Assembly: GCA_018398815.1 (NCBI GenBank)
Contig: CM031617.1
Span: forward strand, 1,591,991-1,655,990
DNA length: 64,000 bases
Source of the DNA: Conus ventricosus
Taxonomy: Eukaryota; Mollusca; Gastropoda; Neogastropoda; Conidae
Reading direction: 5' to 3'
Shown here: one piece after another, positions 52,900 through 64,000 of the stretch
Layout of the letters: each line of letters opens with the position of its first letter
Numbering within the stretch: the stretch's first letter is position 1
Program-made: the position numbers and the translations under genes
Notes under the pieces: generated by a model
Told to the model about the DNA's origin: nothing
The model's database searches: none
Seen by the model: only the letters and a program-made list of their open reading frames with translations

Positions 52900-55800
52900 T
52901 CCCGGGTGAAACATGAACCTCTCTAAACCCCCCCTGTAAGACCATGCCCCCGGAACCCGCCTTTTAACCACCCTGTAAAACCCGTGCCCCTGGAACCATC
53001 TCTAAAACCCCCCCCCGTAAGACCATGCCCATGGGGCCAGTCTCTAAAACCCCAAAACCTGTAAGACCATCCCCTGGAACCCGTCTCTAACCCCCCCCCT
53101 GTAAAACCCGTGCCCCAAAGGAACCAGTCTCAAAACCCCCCCTGTGCCGGCCCCTGGGAAACCGCTCTAAACCCCCCTGAAAACCATGCCCCCTGGAAAG
53201 TCTATAAACCACACCGTAGCCCGGGGCCCTGGAACCGTCTCTACCCCACCCCGTAAAACAGTGCCCATGGAACCAGTCTTAACCCCCCTGTAAAAACCGT
53301 GCCCATGGAAAAAAGTCTCTAAAACCCCACCCCGTAAGACCAGCGCCCTGGGAAACCCGTCTCTAACCCCATGTAAGACCGTGCCATGGAAAACCCGCTC
53401 TAACCCCACTGTAAGACCTGCCCAGGAACATCCTAACCCCACCCCCGTAAGCAGTGCCCCTGGAAACCCGTCTTAACCAACATGAAAACCATGCCCCTGG
53501 AACCCGTCTCAACCACACCCCGTAAGACCTGCCCCTGGAACATCTCTAACCACACCCGTAAGACCGTGCCCATGGAACCCGTCTCTAACCCCCACCCCGT
53601 AAAACCATGCCCGGAACCATCTCTAACCCACCCGAAGACAGTGCACTGGAACCCGTCTCTAACCCCCCCCCGAAAGACCTCCCCTGGACCAGTCTTAACC
53701 ACCCGTAAACCATGCCCCTGGGGAACCCGTCTCAACCCCACCCGTAAAAACCCTGCCCATGGAACCAGTCTCTAACCCCCCCTTAAGACCAGGCCCCTGG
53801 AACCGTCTTAACCACACCCCTTTGCCATGCCCCTGGAACCCGTCTCTAACCACACCCCGTAAGACCCGTGCCCCCGGAACATCCTAACCACACCCGTAAA
53901 CCAGTGCCCATGGAACCAGTCCAACCCCACCCCGTAAGACAGTGCCCCTGGAACCGTCTCTAAACCCCCCCTGTAAAACCCGTGCCCATGGAACAGCTCT
54001 AACCCCATGTAAGACCCCTGCCCATGGAACCAGTCTCTACCACACTTGTAAACCAGTGCCCCTGGGAACAGTCTCTAACCCACCCTGTAAGACATCCGGA
54101 ACCCTCCAAACCAAAATGTAAACATGCCCCTGGAACCCTCTCAACCCCCGTAAGACCAGTGCCCATGGGAAACCCGTCTCTCACCACCCTGTAAGACAGT
54201 GCCCGGAAATCTCAACCACCCCCCGTAAGCCATGATATGGACCAGTTCTAACCACACCTTTTAAAACCCGTGCCTATGGAACCAGCTTAAACCCCCCCTG
54301 TAAGACCATACCCATGGAACCGTCCCTTTACCCACCCTGTAAAACCGTGCCCCTTAACCTCCCTTTAAACCCCCCTGTAAGACCGTGCCCTGGAACATCT
54401 CTAACCCCCCCTGTAAAACTTGGGCCCTGGAACCCGTCTTAAACCCCCCCCTTAAACCCGTGCCCCTGGAACAGTCTCTAACCCACTGTAAAACCATGCC
54501 CCTGGAAACGTCTCTAACCCAACCCCGTAAGACAGGCCCCTGGAACCGTCTCTAAACCCACCCCGTAAGACCGTGTCCCTGGAACCCGTTCTAACCACAC
54601 CTGTAAAACCCGTGCCATGGGAACCAGTTCTACCCCACCCCCGTAAGACCAGTCCCCCTGGAACCAGTTTTTAACCAACTGTAAAAAACCAGCCCCGGGG
54701 GCCCGTTCTATCCCCCCCCCACCTGTAACCCTGCCCATGGAAACCCGTCTTAAACCACACCCTGTAAAACCAGTGCCCATGGAACCCCTCTCTAACCCCA
54801 CCCTTTGACCAGTCCCCTGGAACATTCTGACACACCTGAGACCAGTGCCCATGGAAAACCGTCTCTAACCGCACCCTGTAAAACCCGTGCCCCTGGAACC
54901 TCTTTAACCACACCTGTAAGCCATGTTGGAAAACCTTTTCTAACCCCCCCCTGTAAAACCGTGCCCAAAGGAAACCCTCTTAAACCCCACCCTTTAAAAC
55001 CATGCCCATGGAACCGTCCTAACCCCCCCTGTAAGACCAGTGCCCATGGAACCCGTCTATAACCACCCTTAAGACCCGTGCCCATGGAACCAGTCTTAAC
55101 CCCCCCCGTAAGACCAGTGCCCATGGAACCAGTCCCCTTTAAACCCCCCCTGTAAAAACCATGCCCTGGAACCCTCTCTAACACCCTGAAGCCGGCCCTG
55201 GAACCGTCTTAACCCCCCGTAAACCCGGCCCAGGAACCCTCTCTAAACCCCTCCCTTAAGACCAGGGGCCCCGGAACCCTCTCTAACCACACATGTAAGC
55301 CAGTGCCCCGGAACCATCCTAACCACACCTGTAAGCCAGGGCCCATGGAACCCTCTCAAACCCACCCGTAAACCCGTGCCCAGGAACCCGTCTCTAACCC
55401 ACCTGTAAACCAGGCACATGGAAACCCGTCTCTAACCCCCCCTGTAAGCAGTGCCCATGGAGCCAGTTCTAAAACCCCACCTGAAAACCGTGCCCCGGAA
55501 CCATCTTAACCCCCCCCTGTAAGACCAGTGCCCCTGGGAACCCTTCTACCCACCCGTAAAACCCGTGCCATGGAAACCCGTCTCAACCACACCCCGTAAA
55601 CCCGTTCCCCTGGGAAACCCGTTTTTTCTAACCACACCCTGTAAGACCAGTGCCCCTGGAACCATTTCCCCTTTAAACCCCACCCCGTAAGCCGTCCATG
55701 GGAACCTCTCTAACCACACCCCGTAAGACCATGCCAGGGGGAAACCCGTCTCTTACCCCACCGAAGACCATGCCCCTGAACCCGCTCAACCCCCCCGTAA

Positions 55801-58800
55801 GACCGTGCCCTGGAACATCTCTAACCCCCCTGTAAGACCCTTTCCCATGGAAAATTTTCTAACCACCCCGTAAGACCCGTGCCCATGGAACCGTCTCTAA
55901 CCACACCCGTAAAACCCGTCCCCTGGAACGTCTTAACCCACCCGAATACCCGTGCCCATGGAACCAGTCTCTAACCAAAACCCGTAAGCCGTGTCATGGG
56001 GAAACCCTCTTAACGCACCCGTAAACCAGTGCCCTGGAACCAGTTTTTAACCCCCAACCGTAAGACCGGCCCATGGAACCAGTCTCTCCCTACCCTGTAG
56101 GGCCAGTGCCCTGGAACCCGTCTCTCACCAACCCTGTAAGCCATGCCATGGAAACCAGTCTCTAACCCCACCCGTAAACCCCTGATATGGAACCAGTCTT
56201 AACCACACCCTTTTAAACCAGTGCAATGGAACAGTCTCTAACCCCCCCGTAAGACCATGCCCCTGGAACCCTCTCTGACCACCCCTGTTAAAACCCGACC
56301 CCGGGGAACATCTCTAACCACACCCTTTAAAACCGTGCCGAGGAACACTTCAAACCCCCCCCTGTAAGACCAGTGTCCCTGGAACCATCTTAACCCCCCC
56401 TTAAAACCCGGGGCCCCTGGAACCCGTCTCAACCCCCCTTTAAAACCAGTGCCATGGAATCATCTCTAACCCCCCCCGTAAAACCAGGGCCCCTGGAACC
56501 AGTCTCTAACCCACCTGTAAGACCCGTGTCCATGGAACCCGCTTAACCCCACCTGTAAGACCATGCCCCTGGGAACCCTTCCCCAACCCTACCCCGTAAG
56601 ACATCCCTGAACCAGTTTCAACCACCCTTAAACCCTCCCCCGGGGCCAGTCTCTATCCTCACCCGTAAGACCAGTGCCCTGGAAAAACCCTAACCCCGCC
56701 CTGTAAGACCAGTGCCCCTGGATCCCTTTTCCCAACCCCCCCTGTAAACCCCGTCCCATGGAAAAAAGTCTTGACCACACCCGTAAGACCCTTCCCTGGA
56801 ACCATCCTAACCCCCCTGTAAGACCCTCCCCTGGGAAACCCGTCTTAACCCCCCCCGTAAAACCCTGCCATGGGGAAACCAGTCTCTAACCCCCCCCTTA
56901 AGACCCGTGCCAGGGGAACCTCTCGACCACCCTGTAAAACCAGTGCCATGGAACGTCTCTAACCCCACCCGTAAGAACCCTGCCCATGGAACCGTCTTAA
57001 CCCCCCTGTAAGACCAGTGTCCATGGCCGTCTCTAACCCCCCCTGTAAACCCCTGCCCATGGAACATTTAACCCCAACCCTGTAAGACCCGTGCATGGAA
57101 TCGTCTCAACCCCACCCCGTAAGACCCTCCTGGAACAGTCCTAACCCACCCTGAAGACCAGGGGCATGGAAAGTCTCTAACCCCACCCTGTAAGACCCTG
57201 GCCTTTGGGAACCCTCTTTAAACCCCCCCCCTGTAAGACCGTCCCCATGGAACCGTCTCAACCCCCCCCTGTAAGACCCGTGGCCATGGGCCGTCTCAAC
57301 CCCCCTTAAAAAAACCAGTCCCTGGAAACCCGTTTAACCCCACCTGTAGGCCCGTCCCATGGAAACCTTTTTAAAAACCCCCGCGCCAGGCCCATGGAAC
57401 CTCTCTAACCCCCCCTGTAAAACCAATGCCCCTGGAACCCGTCTTCTAACCCCACCCGAAAGACCATGCCCGGAACCATCTCAGCCACCCGTAAAACAGG
57501 CCCATGGAACCATCCTTAAACCCCAAACCGTAAGCCCGTCCCCTGGGAACCGTCTCTAACCCCCCCCTGTAACCCGTGCCCCTGGGGGAAAATCTCTAAC
57601 CACACTGTAAGACCCGTGCCAGGGGAAAAGTCTTAACTCCCCCTTAAAACCCTCCCCCTGGAACCATCCCCAACCCCCCCCGTAAAACCAGTGTCCCTGG
57701 GAAACCCGTCTCTAACCCACGAAGACCTGCCCAGGCCAGTCTCTAACCCCACCCTTAAAAAGTCCCAGGAAACCCGTTCCCAACACCCTGTAAAACCCTG
57801 CCCCGGGGAACCCGTCTCTAACCACACCTGTAAGCCGGCCCTGGACCAGTCTTAACCCCCCCCGGTAGACCAGTGTCCATGGAAAAAATCTCTAACCCAC
57901 CCTGTAAACCAGTGCCCCGGGGAAACCCGTCTTAACCACACCGTAAGACGGGGCCCCCCTGGAACCGTCTCAACCCCCCTGTAAAACCAGTGCCCATGGA
58001 ACCCGTCTTAACCACACCCCGAAGACAGTGCCCCTGGAACCCGTCTTAAACCCCACCCTTTAAGACCCTCCCCTGGGAAACCCGTCTCTAACCCACCGTA
58101 AGACCAGGCCCCTGGAACCGTCTCAACCCCCCTGTAAGACCAGTGCCATGGAACCAGTCCTAACCACCCCTGTAAGACCCGGCCCCTGGAAAACCCTCTC
58201 TACCCCACCCTGTAAGACAGTCCCCATGGAAAACCCCCCTCTAACCACATGTAAACCGTGCCCCTGGAACCGTCTCTAACCCCCCTTAAAACCCGTCCCC
58301 CTGGGAAACCCGTCTATAACCCCCTGTAAGACCAGTCCCCTTGGGCCAGCTCTACCCACCTGTAAAAACCCTGCCATGGAACCCCCTTTTAACAAAACCC
58401 CTTTGACCATGCCAGGAACCGTTCTAAAACCCCCCTGTAAGACAGTGCCCCTGGAACCGTCTAACCCTACCCCGAAGACCAGTGCCCCTGGAACCATCTC
58501 TAACCCCACCCGTAAAGACCCGTGCCCATGGAACCGTCTCTAACCCTACCCCGAAGACCCCGTGCCCATGGAACCTCTTAACCCCCCGTAAGACCCGTGC
58601 CCCTGGAACCAGTCTTAAACACCCCGTAAGACCAAAGCCCCTGGAACCCGTTCTAACCCCCACCTGTAAACACCATGGAACAGCTCTAACCCACCTTAAG
58701 ACCATGCCCATGAACCCGTCTCTAACCCCACCCTGTAAACCGTGCCCATGGAACCCGTCTCTAACACAAACCCCGTAAACCATCCCTGGAACCCGCTCTA

Positions 58801-59290
58801 ACCCACCCGTAAAACCCCTGTAGGAACCCGCTCTAACCACCCGAAGACCTGCCCCGGGGCCCGTCTATAAAACCCCCCCCTGTAAGACCCCTGTCCCCTG
58901 GGGCCAGTCTCTAACCACACCTTAAAAAACCTGCCCCTAGAACCCTCTCTAACCCCCCCTGTAGACATGATATGGAAAAGTCTTAGCCCCCCCGTAAGAC
59001 CAGTGCCATGGAACCGTCTCAAAACCCCAACCCGTAAGACCAGGCCCCTGGAACCGTCTCTGCCAACCCCGGGAAACCGTCCCCTGGAACCGTCTCTAAC
59101 CACACCTGTAAACCATGCCCCTGGAACCGTCCTAACCCCCCCTGTAAGACCCGTGCCATGGAACCGTCTTAACCCCACCCTTATGACCCGTGCCCCAAAG
59201 GGAAAATCCTAACCCCCCCTGTAAAACCATGCCCCTGGAACCCGCTCTACCCCCCCCTGTAAGACCAGTGCCCTGGAACCATCTCTAACC
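52900..59290. repeat. 42-bp satellite, about 150 units, damaged consensus
   Basis: The unit is CCATGGAACCCGTCTCTAAC then CACACCCTGTAAGACCAGTG and CC. Almost every unit has lost or gained bases, mostly in C, A and T runs, which matches the damage seen in 1-9130. Short minus-strand Gly-rich frames are by-products. Confidence 0.92.
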
Positions 59291-59984
59291 CCATGTAACC
59301 ATCCTGGTTGCTTTGGGATACAGTCGCTGGACAGTGCTGATCACTTTTGTCCCAATATCAAATTTTCCACTGGGCCCTAGCGCCTCCCCGTTTTAATCGT
59401 CAACTCACACTGTATGTGAACCCCAAAAGAAGTAGATGTTGAAAAACAGCACAGTTAAAGCAAAAAAATGAACCCTAAAAGGTCAGAGTTAACAGTTGTT
59501 TATTTGGTTCTTTGGGTTTCTTTTTAAAAATTAATGAACGTAAAAAATTATGTAAAGTTGTTAGTTGTGGGGCCTTGGTTGTCTCTTTTTTTTTAGTCAT
59601 ATTTTCGCTTTCAAGCCCTACAACCAAAACCCAACAAACAAAGAACAAAGCCCAGACTCATTACCTGCGACCAGGGGGGGGTGTAGTTGATGGTAACACC
59701 CATTGGGGTAGCCAGGCGTCTGGGGGGGCTGGGGGAAAGGCATTTGCCGTCCCCGGGGTGCGTTCCGTGGGATCCGAACTGCGCTGCACTTGGGGGGATC
59801 GGGGCTGGTGGCCATGGGTCTGTCCCACACTTGGGCCCGAAAAAGGTGTCCGCAAGGTAATTCTTGGGCCGGTGAACTCCCCCAGACAGATGGGGCCGTT
59901 TTGGGGCACGCTTCTTCTCGTGGCCGCCGCGCTGGTGGGGGGGCCTGTCGTTGCCCCTGGTCCCCAGGGGCCTACCTAAACAAT
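59291..59984. other. Poor-quality unique segment
   Basis: Sequence with G and C runs and a long plus frame (59512-59979) rich in Gly, Pro and Trp. I recognise no domain, and homopolymer errors make the frame unreliable. Confidence 0.5.
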
Positions 59985-60225
59985 AGTGGTGGGATTCATT
60001 ACCACTTTTATTCTTTCAGGTCCCACCTGAACACATGTGTGTGGACTTCATGACCACTTGATTCATTCAGGTCCACCTGAAAATATGTGTGGACTTCAAC
60101 TGACCCTTGATCTATTTAGGTCCCACCTGAACACATAGTGGGTGGACTTCGTGACCAGATTCTATTCGGTCCTCCCGAACCAAAAGGGGAATGGACTTCA
60201 ATGACCCCTTTTCTATCGTTAATTT
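59985..60225. repeat. About 51-bp tandem repeat, 4-5 diverged units
   Basis: Units share TTCAGGTCCCACCTGAACAC and GTGGACTTCATGACCA. GGTCCCACCTGAAC contains the inverted pair CAGGTNNNACCTG. The last units are damaged and run into a C tract at 60247-60309. Confidence 0.8.
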
Positions 60226-60544
60226 ACGTAAAATGGCTTTTCCCTGTCCCCCCCCCCACCTCCCCTTCTTGCAACAGTTTTTTTTACCCCACCCCCCCCC
60301 CCCCCCCCTTTTCCCCCAAGCATTTTTGTATATCTGACCACAGTTAATTTTCCCGATTGCTTCAATCAAACACTGCCTTGCTTTACAATATCGCTGCATT
60401 AAATATGTGACGAATGTGACTGTAGCACAAAAATGATTCGCTCTTGATCTGCCTAGAATGCTAATGTGTCACCATGCCAGATTTGGGGAAGATCAGATGA
60501 AAAATGTGGATTTGTTTTGAGAGCAAGAACACAGACAGACAGAA
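60226..60544. other. C-rich tract and unique sequence
   Basis: C runs at 60248-60258 and 60291-60308, then ordinary sequence from about 60330. No gene is seen. Confidence 0.6.
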
Positions 60545-62399
60545 CACACTTTATACATCAGATGAATGAACATGAAAGAGGATTGAATTTACCAGAAAAT
60601 CATCTGCTATTGTGAAAAATTAGAATTCACCACATAATCACCTGTTCATTACCATAAAAACAGGGAATTTGCCACATTGTTTGTTCATTACTGTGAAAAC
60701 AAGGAATTTACAACATAGTTTATTGGTTCATTAATATGAAAACAGGACATTTACTACATAATTTTCTCTTCATCACTGTGAAAACATGAAATTTACTGAA
60801 TAATCATTTGTTCATCACTGTGGTAACAGGAAATTTACTAAATGATTATTATGTTTATCACTGCAAAAAAAGAGAAAGAAATTAACTACATATTCAGATG
60901 CTCATTTCTGCAAAAATAGGAAATTTACTACCTAATCATCTCTTCATAACTATGAAAACAGGGAATTTAATACATAATCATCTGTTCATTACTGTCAAAC
61001 AGGACATCCATCACAGAATTATCTGTTCATCACTGTGATTACAGGAAATTTACTCCATAATTATTGGAACATCACTGTGAAAACAGGAAATTTACAACAA
61101 AATTATCACTTCATCACTGCGAAAACAGGAAATAGATTTCTAAGGCATCAGTTCATCACTATGTACACAAAGAGAATTTTGGATATAAATATCTGTTTAT
61201 CACTATGAAAACTGAGGGAATTTACATTACTATCCATTCAATACAAACAGAATCTACCACATAATCATCTGTTCATCACTTTGAACACAGAGGAAATTCA
61301 CCACATAAAAATCTGTTCTTTCACTCTGAACAAAGAGGGAATTGACTTCATAACTATCTATCCACTACAATAGACAAAGGGAATTGACTTCATAACTATC
61401 TATTCACTACAACAGACACAGTGAATTAACTTCATAACTATCATCTATCCACTACAATAGACACAGGGAACTGACTTCATAACTATCTATCCACTACAAT
61501 AGACACAGGGAATTAACTTCATAACTATCTATCCACTACAATAGACACAGGGAATTAACTTCATAACTATCTATCCACTACAATAGACACAGGGAATTAA
61601 CTTCATAACTATCTATTCACTACAATAGACACAGGGAATTAACTTCATAACTATCTATTCACTACAATAGACACAGGGAACTGACTTCATAACTATCTAT
61701 TCACTACAATAGACACACAGGGAACTGACTTCATAACTATCTATTCACTACAATAGACACAGGGAACTGACTTCATAACTATCTATTCACTACAATAGAC
61801 ACACAGGGAACTGACTTCATAACTATCTATTCACTACAATAGACACAGGGAACTGACTTCATAACTATCATCTATCCACTACAACAGACACGGGGAATTA
61901 ACTTCATAACTATCTATTCACTACAATAGACACAGGGAACTGACTTCATAACTATCATCTATCCACTACAATAGACACAGGGAATTAACTTCATAACTAT
62001 CTATCCACTACAACAGACACAGGGAATTAACTTCATAACTATCTATTCACTACAATAGACACAGGGAATTAACTTCATAACTATCTATTCACTACAATAG
62101 ACACAGGGAATTAAGTACACAATCACTTGTTCAGCACTAAAGAAACTGAGGCTGTCCGCTATGTAACTATATTTATAACCATTGCCATTGACGGGAATCT
62201 ATGTAAGAATCCTATTCATAACTACGAAATGGAGGAAACCTACTATACATCTTCTTTATAAATCAATATAGGATATTTGGGAGCTGCTACACAATCATTC
62301 ATTCATAACTACAAAACAGACCAGAGGCAACTTTATTCATGAATATTGATTACAGGCTATGAAAAGGGAGGCAATCAACAACATGATTACTGTTCATTA
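60545..62399. repeat. 42-bp satellite graded from diverged to homogeneous
   Basis: The left part (60545-61345) has diverged units like CATCACTGTGAAAACAGGAA + ATTTACTACATAATCATCTGTT. The core (about 61345-62110) has about 18 nearly identical units of ACTATCTATCCACTACAATA + GACACAGGGAATTAACTTCATA. The two forms align over the same 42-base period, so they are one family. Units decay again at 62110-62399. It is unrelated to the 42-bp satellite at 52900-59290. Confidence 0.9.
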
Positions 62400-62416
62400 C
62401 TCTGTCACTGGAAGGG

Positions 62417-62960
62417 TAAGGTAAGGAAAGGTAATGTTGCTAATGGCCCAGCCGACCGCAAAAGACCAGACCAGGGCTGTCACCGCGTTGAAGTCAACTC
62501 ACAAGTCATTCACTCACACAACCCTTTAAAATGGATCTAAAAACACACCCAAAATTTTGTTATAAAAATTTCCACTATTAAATCTCAGATCCGACAAAAC
62601 ATTTTAATCTCTTTCAAAAATTCAAAGATCGCGTCAGGTGGAACATCTCCGAACAAGGTTTGCATGGAATCTGCTGAAAAATGTGTATGTCTCACATCAT
62701 GCAAGTCCCAACACTCTAAAAGAATATGTTTCATTGTGAGTGGCACATGACATGGAATGCACCGAATGCACCACAGAGTTTCTTCACTCCTTAAAAAGGT
62801 ACGAATGAATAAAATACGAATGGCCGGTGTGCAGCTTGTATAAAACCTTTTCTTTCTTGTGACTATCAGAGGTAGATGAGAAGAACTCTTTTTTTAAAAG
62901 TCTGGACGGATCTGGAAGAGTTTGTTATCCGTCTGTGTATTCCAGTTCTCCTGCCAGAGG
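62417..62960 (-). mobile_element. 5'-truncated LINE with 17-bp target duplication
   Basis: CTCTGTCACTGGAAGGG (62400-62416) and CTCTGACACTGGAAGGG (62961-62977) flank the insert, one mismatch apart. On the minus strand the insert ends in a short CCTTA-type tail (TTACCTTTCCTTACCTTA) after a 3' UTR. Its 5' end lies in the ORF2 C-terminal region. It interrupts the decaying satellite. Confidence 0.85.
62597..62955 (-). pseudogene. LINE ORF2 C-terminal fragment (third family)
   Basis: Minus-strand pieces in shifting frames: LWQENWNTQTDNKLFQIRP, a TSCTPAIRILFIR segment and then, cleanly, RSEETLWCIRCIPCHVPLTM, KHILLECWDLHDVRHTHF and LFGDVPPDAIFEFLKEIKMF with a TGA at about 62597. C..C....PLT.KHILLEC is the C-terminal Cys/His finger that follows RNase H in I/Nimb/Jockey-type LINEs of molluscs. 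It has two or three frameshifts. Confidence 0.75.
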
Positions 62961-62977
62961 TCTCTGACACTGGAAGG

Positions 62978-63090
62978 GAACTGTTACACTGTCTACTTGA
63001 AGTTATGAAGAGGTGAAAATCTGCTACATACTATCTGTTACACTGTCTACTTAAAGTTATGAAGAAGTGAATATCTGCTGCATGCTATCT
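62978..63090. repeat. About 56-bp duplication
   Basis: Two units containing CTGTTACACTGTCTACTTGA, AGTTATGAAGAGGTGAA and ATCTGCTACATACTAT, slightly diverged. Confidence 0.8.
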
Positions 63091-63119
63091 ATTCATAGTT
63101 GTGAAAACAGACATACTCC

Positions 63120-63390
63120 ACAACAGTGTAATATGTTTATGACTATGACATTTGATAGGAAGGATAGATATAACCCACAACACAGTAATCCCTTTATTAT
63201 TATGACATTTGATAGGAAGGACAGAGAGAATCCACAACAGAATAATCTCTTTATCACTATGACATTTGATAGGAAGGAAAGAGATGACCCACAACACAGT
63301 AATCCCTTTATTATTATGACATTCAACAGGATGGACAGAGATAATCCACAACAGAGTAATCCTTTATTGCTATGACATTTGATAGGAAGG
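63120..63390. repeat. 57-bp tandem repeat, about 4.7 units
   Basis: The unit includes TATGACATTTGATAGGAAGG, ACAGAGATAATCCACAACAG and AGTAATCCCTTTAT. Its last unit runs into the next array without a gap, through TTTGATAGGAAGG. Confidence 0.93.
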
Positions 63391-64000
63391 GGCACTGTCA
63401 CAGGTGAGAGAGGGAAGGTGGTTTCAATTTGATAGGAAGGGGCACCGTCACAGGTGAAAGAGGGAAGGTCACAGGTGGAGAGGGAAGGTCACAGGTGAGC
63501 GAGGGAAGGTCACAGGTGAGAGAGGGAAGGTGGTTTCAATTTGACAGGAAGGGGCACCATCACAGGTGAGAGAGGGAAGGTCATAGGTGAGAGAGGGAAG
63601 GTCATAGGTGAGAGAGGGAAGGTCACAGGTGAGAGAGGGAAGGTCACAGGGGAGAGAGGGAAGGTCATAGGTGAGAGAGGGAAGGGGGTTTCAATTTGAC
63701 AGGAAGGGGCACTGTCACAGGTGAGAGAGGGAAGGTGGTTTCAATTTGATAGGAAGGGGCACCGTCACAGGTGAGAGAGGGAAGGTCACAGGTGAGAGAG
63801 GGAAGGTCACAGGTGAGAGAGGGAAGGTGGTTTCAATTTGACAGGAAGGGGCACTGTCACAGGTGAGAGAGGGAAGGTGGTTTCAATTTGACAGGAAGGG
63901 GCACAGTCACAGGTGAAAGAGGGAAGGTCATAGGTGAGAGAGGGAAGGTGGTTTCAATTTGACAGGAAGGGGCACCGTCAGAGGTGAGAGAGGGAAGGTC
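63385..64000. repeat. 21-bp minisatellite with a longer higher-order unit
   Basis: Short units of AGGTCACAGGTGAGAGAGGG alternate with a longer unit holding TTTCAATTTGAYAGGAAGGG and GCACYGTCACAGG. The array reaches the window end. Confidence 0.93.

Noticed and set aside
59512..59979. 155-codon Gly/Trp/Pro-rich frame
   Set aside because: Lies in damaged sequence; no recognisable domain and rival frames are equally open.

Overview
The window is eukaryotic, animal and most likely molluscan (probably gastropod; this is an inference from the mix of elements, not a proven assignment). It has no operons, no ribosome binding sites and no compact coding. It contains spliced gene fragments, degraded retrotransposons and DNA transposons, tRNA-derived SINEs, many (CA)n/(GT)n/(GA)n tracts and about twenty minisatellite arrays. 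By rough count well over a third of the bases are tandem repeats, so most long open frames are repeats without stop codons rather than genes. Bases 15501-16500 are an assembly gap of exactly 1000 N. Bases 1 to about 9130 and about 52900 to 60300 are full of homopolymer runs and single-base slips and look like poor consensus sequence.

The one host gene I recognise is the 3' end of a deltex-family E3 ubiquitin ligase on the minus strand. A 217-base exon (50305 to 50089) and the terminal exon (44247 to 44172) carry the deltex C-terminal domain. They are separated by a GT-AG intron of about 5.8 kb and join in frame. The intron holds a TTAA-flanked transposon (44465-46590), an 18-bp satellite (46591-48330) and a LINE insertion (48898-50056) whose 5' part is inverted, as expected from twin priming. 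The first 4 kb of the window repeats the same satellite and the same intron flank in a damaged copy.

Layout: 1-4200 damaged 18-bp satellite plus flank; 4200-9130 unreadable AT/homopolymer sequence; 9195-9458 capsid-like fragment; 9800-10670 LINE ORF1 relic; 11022-15500 a Ty3/gypsy-type LTR element with gag, protease, integrase and then RNase H, in the unusual Gmr1-like order with integrase before RT/RNase H; gap; 16735-18461 28-bp array; 19010-19374 52-bp array; 20270-21078 LINE 3' end; 21558-21857 74-bp array; 21990-24836 33-bp array of about 86 units; 27102-27440 large palindrome; 27797-31366 37-bp array; 32316-34568 three more minisatellites; 35631-38520 a SINE split by a piggyBac element; 40676-41599 a hAT-like element carrying a BED-finger ORF; 41633-43680 further arrays; 44172-50305 the deltex 3' end; 50648-51213 a LINE-derived palindrome; 52390-52780 another LINE C-terminus; 52900-59290 a damaged 42-bp satellite; 60545-62399 a separate 42-bp satellite graded from decayed to homogeneous, followed by a LINE insertion with a 17-bp target duplication and more arrays to the end.

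I found no convincing new multi-gene system. The best leads are the deltex gene end with its burdened intron, the twin-primed LINE 33 bases from a splice donor, the Gmr1-like element, the three nested or paired TIR transposons, and the palindrome with hammerhead-like cores.
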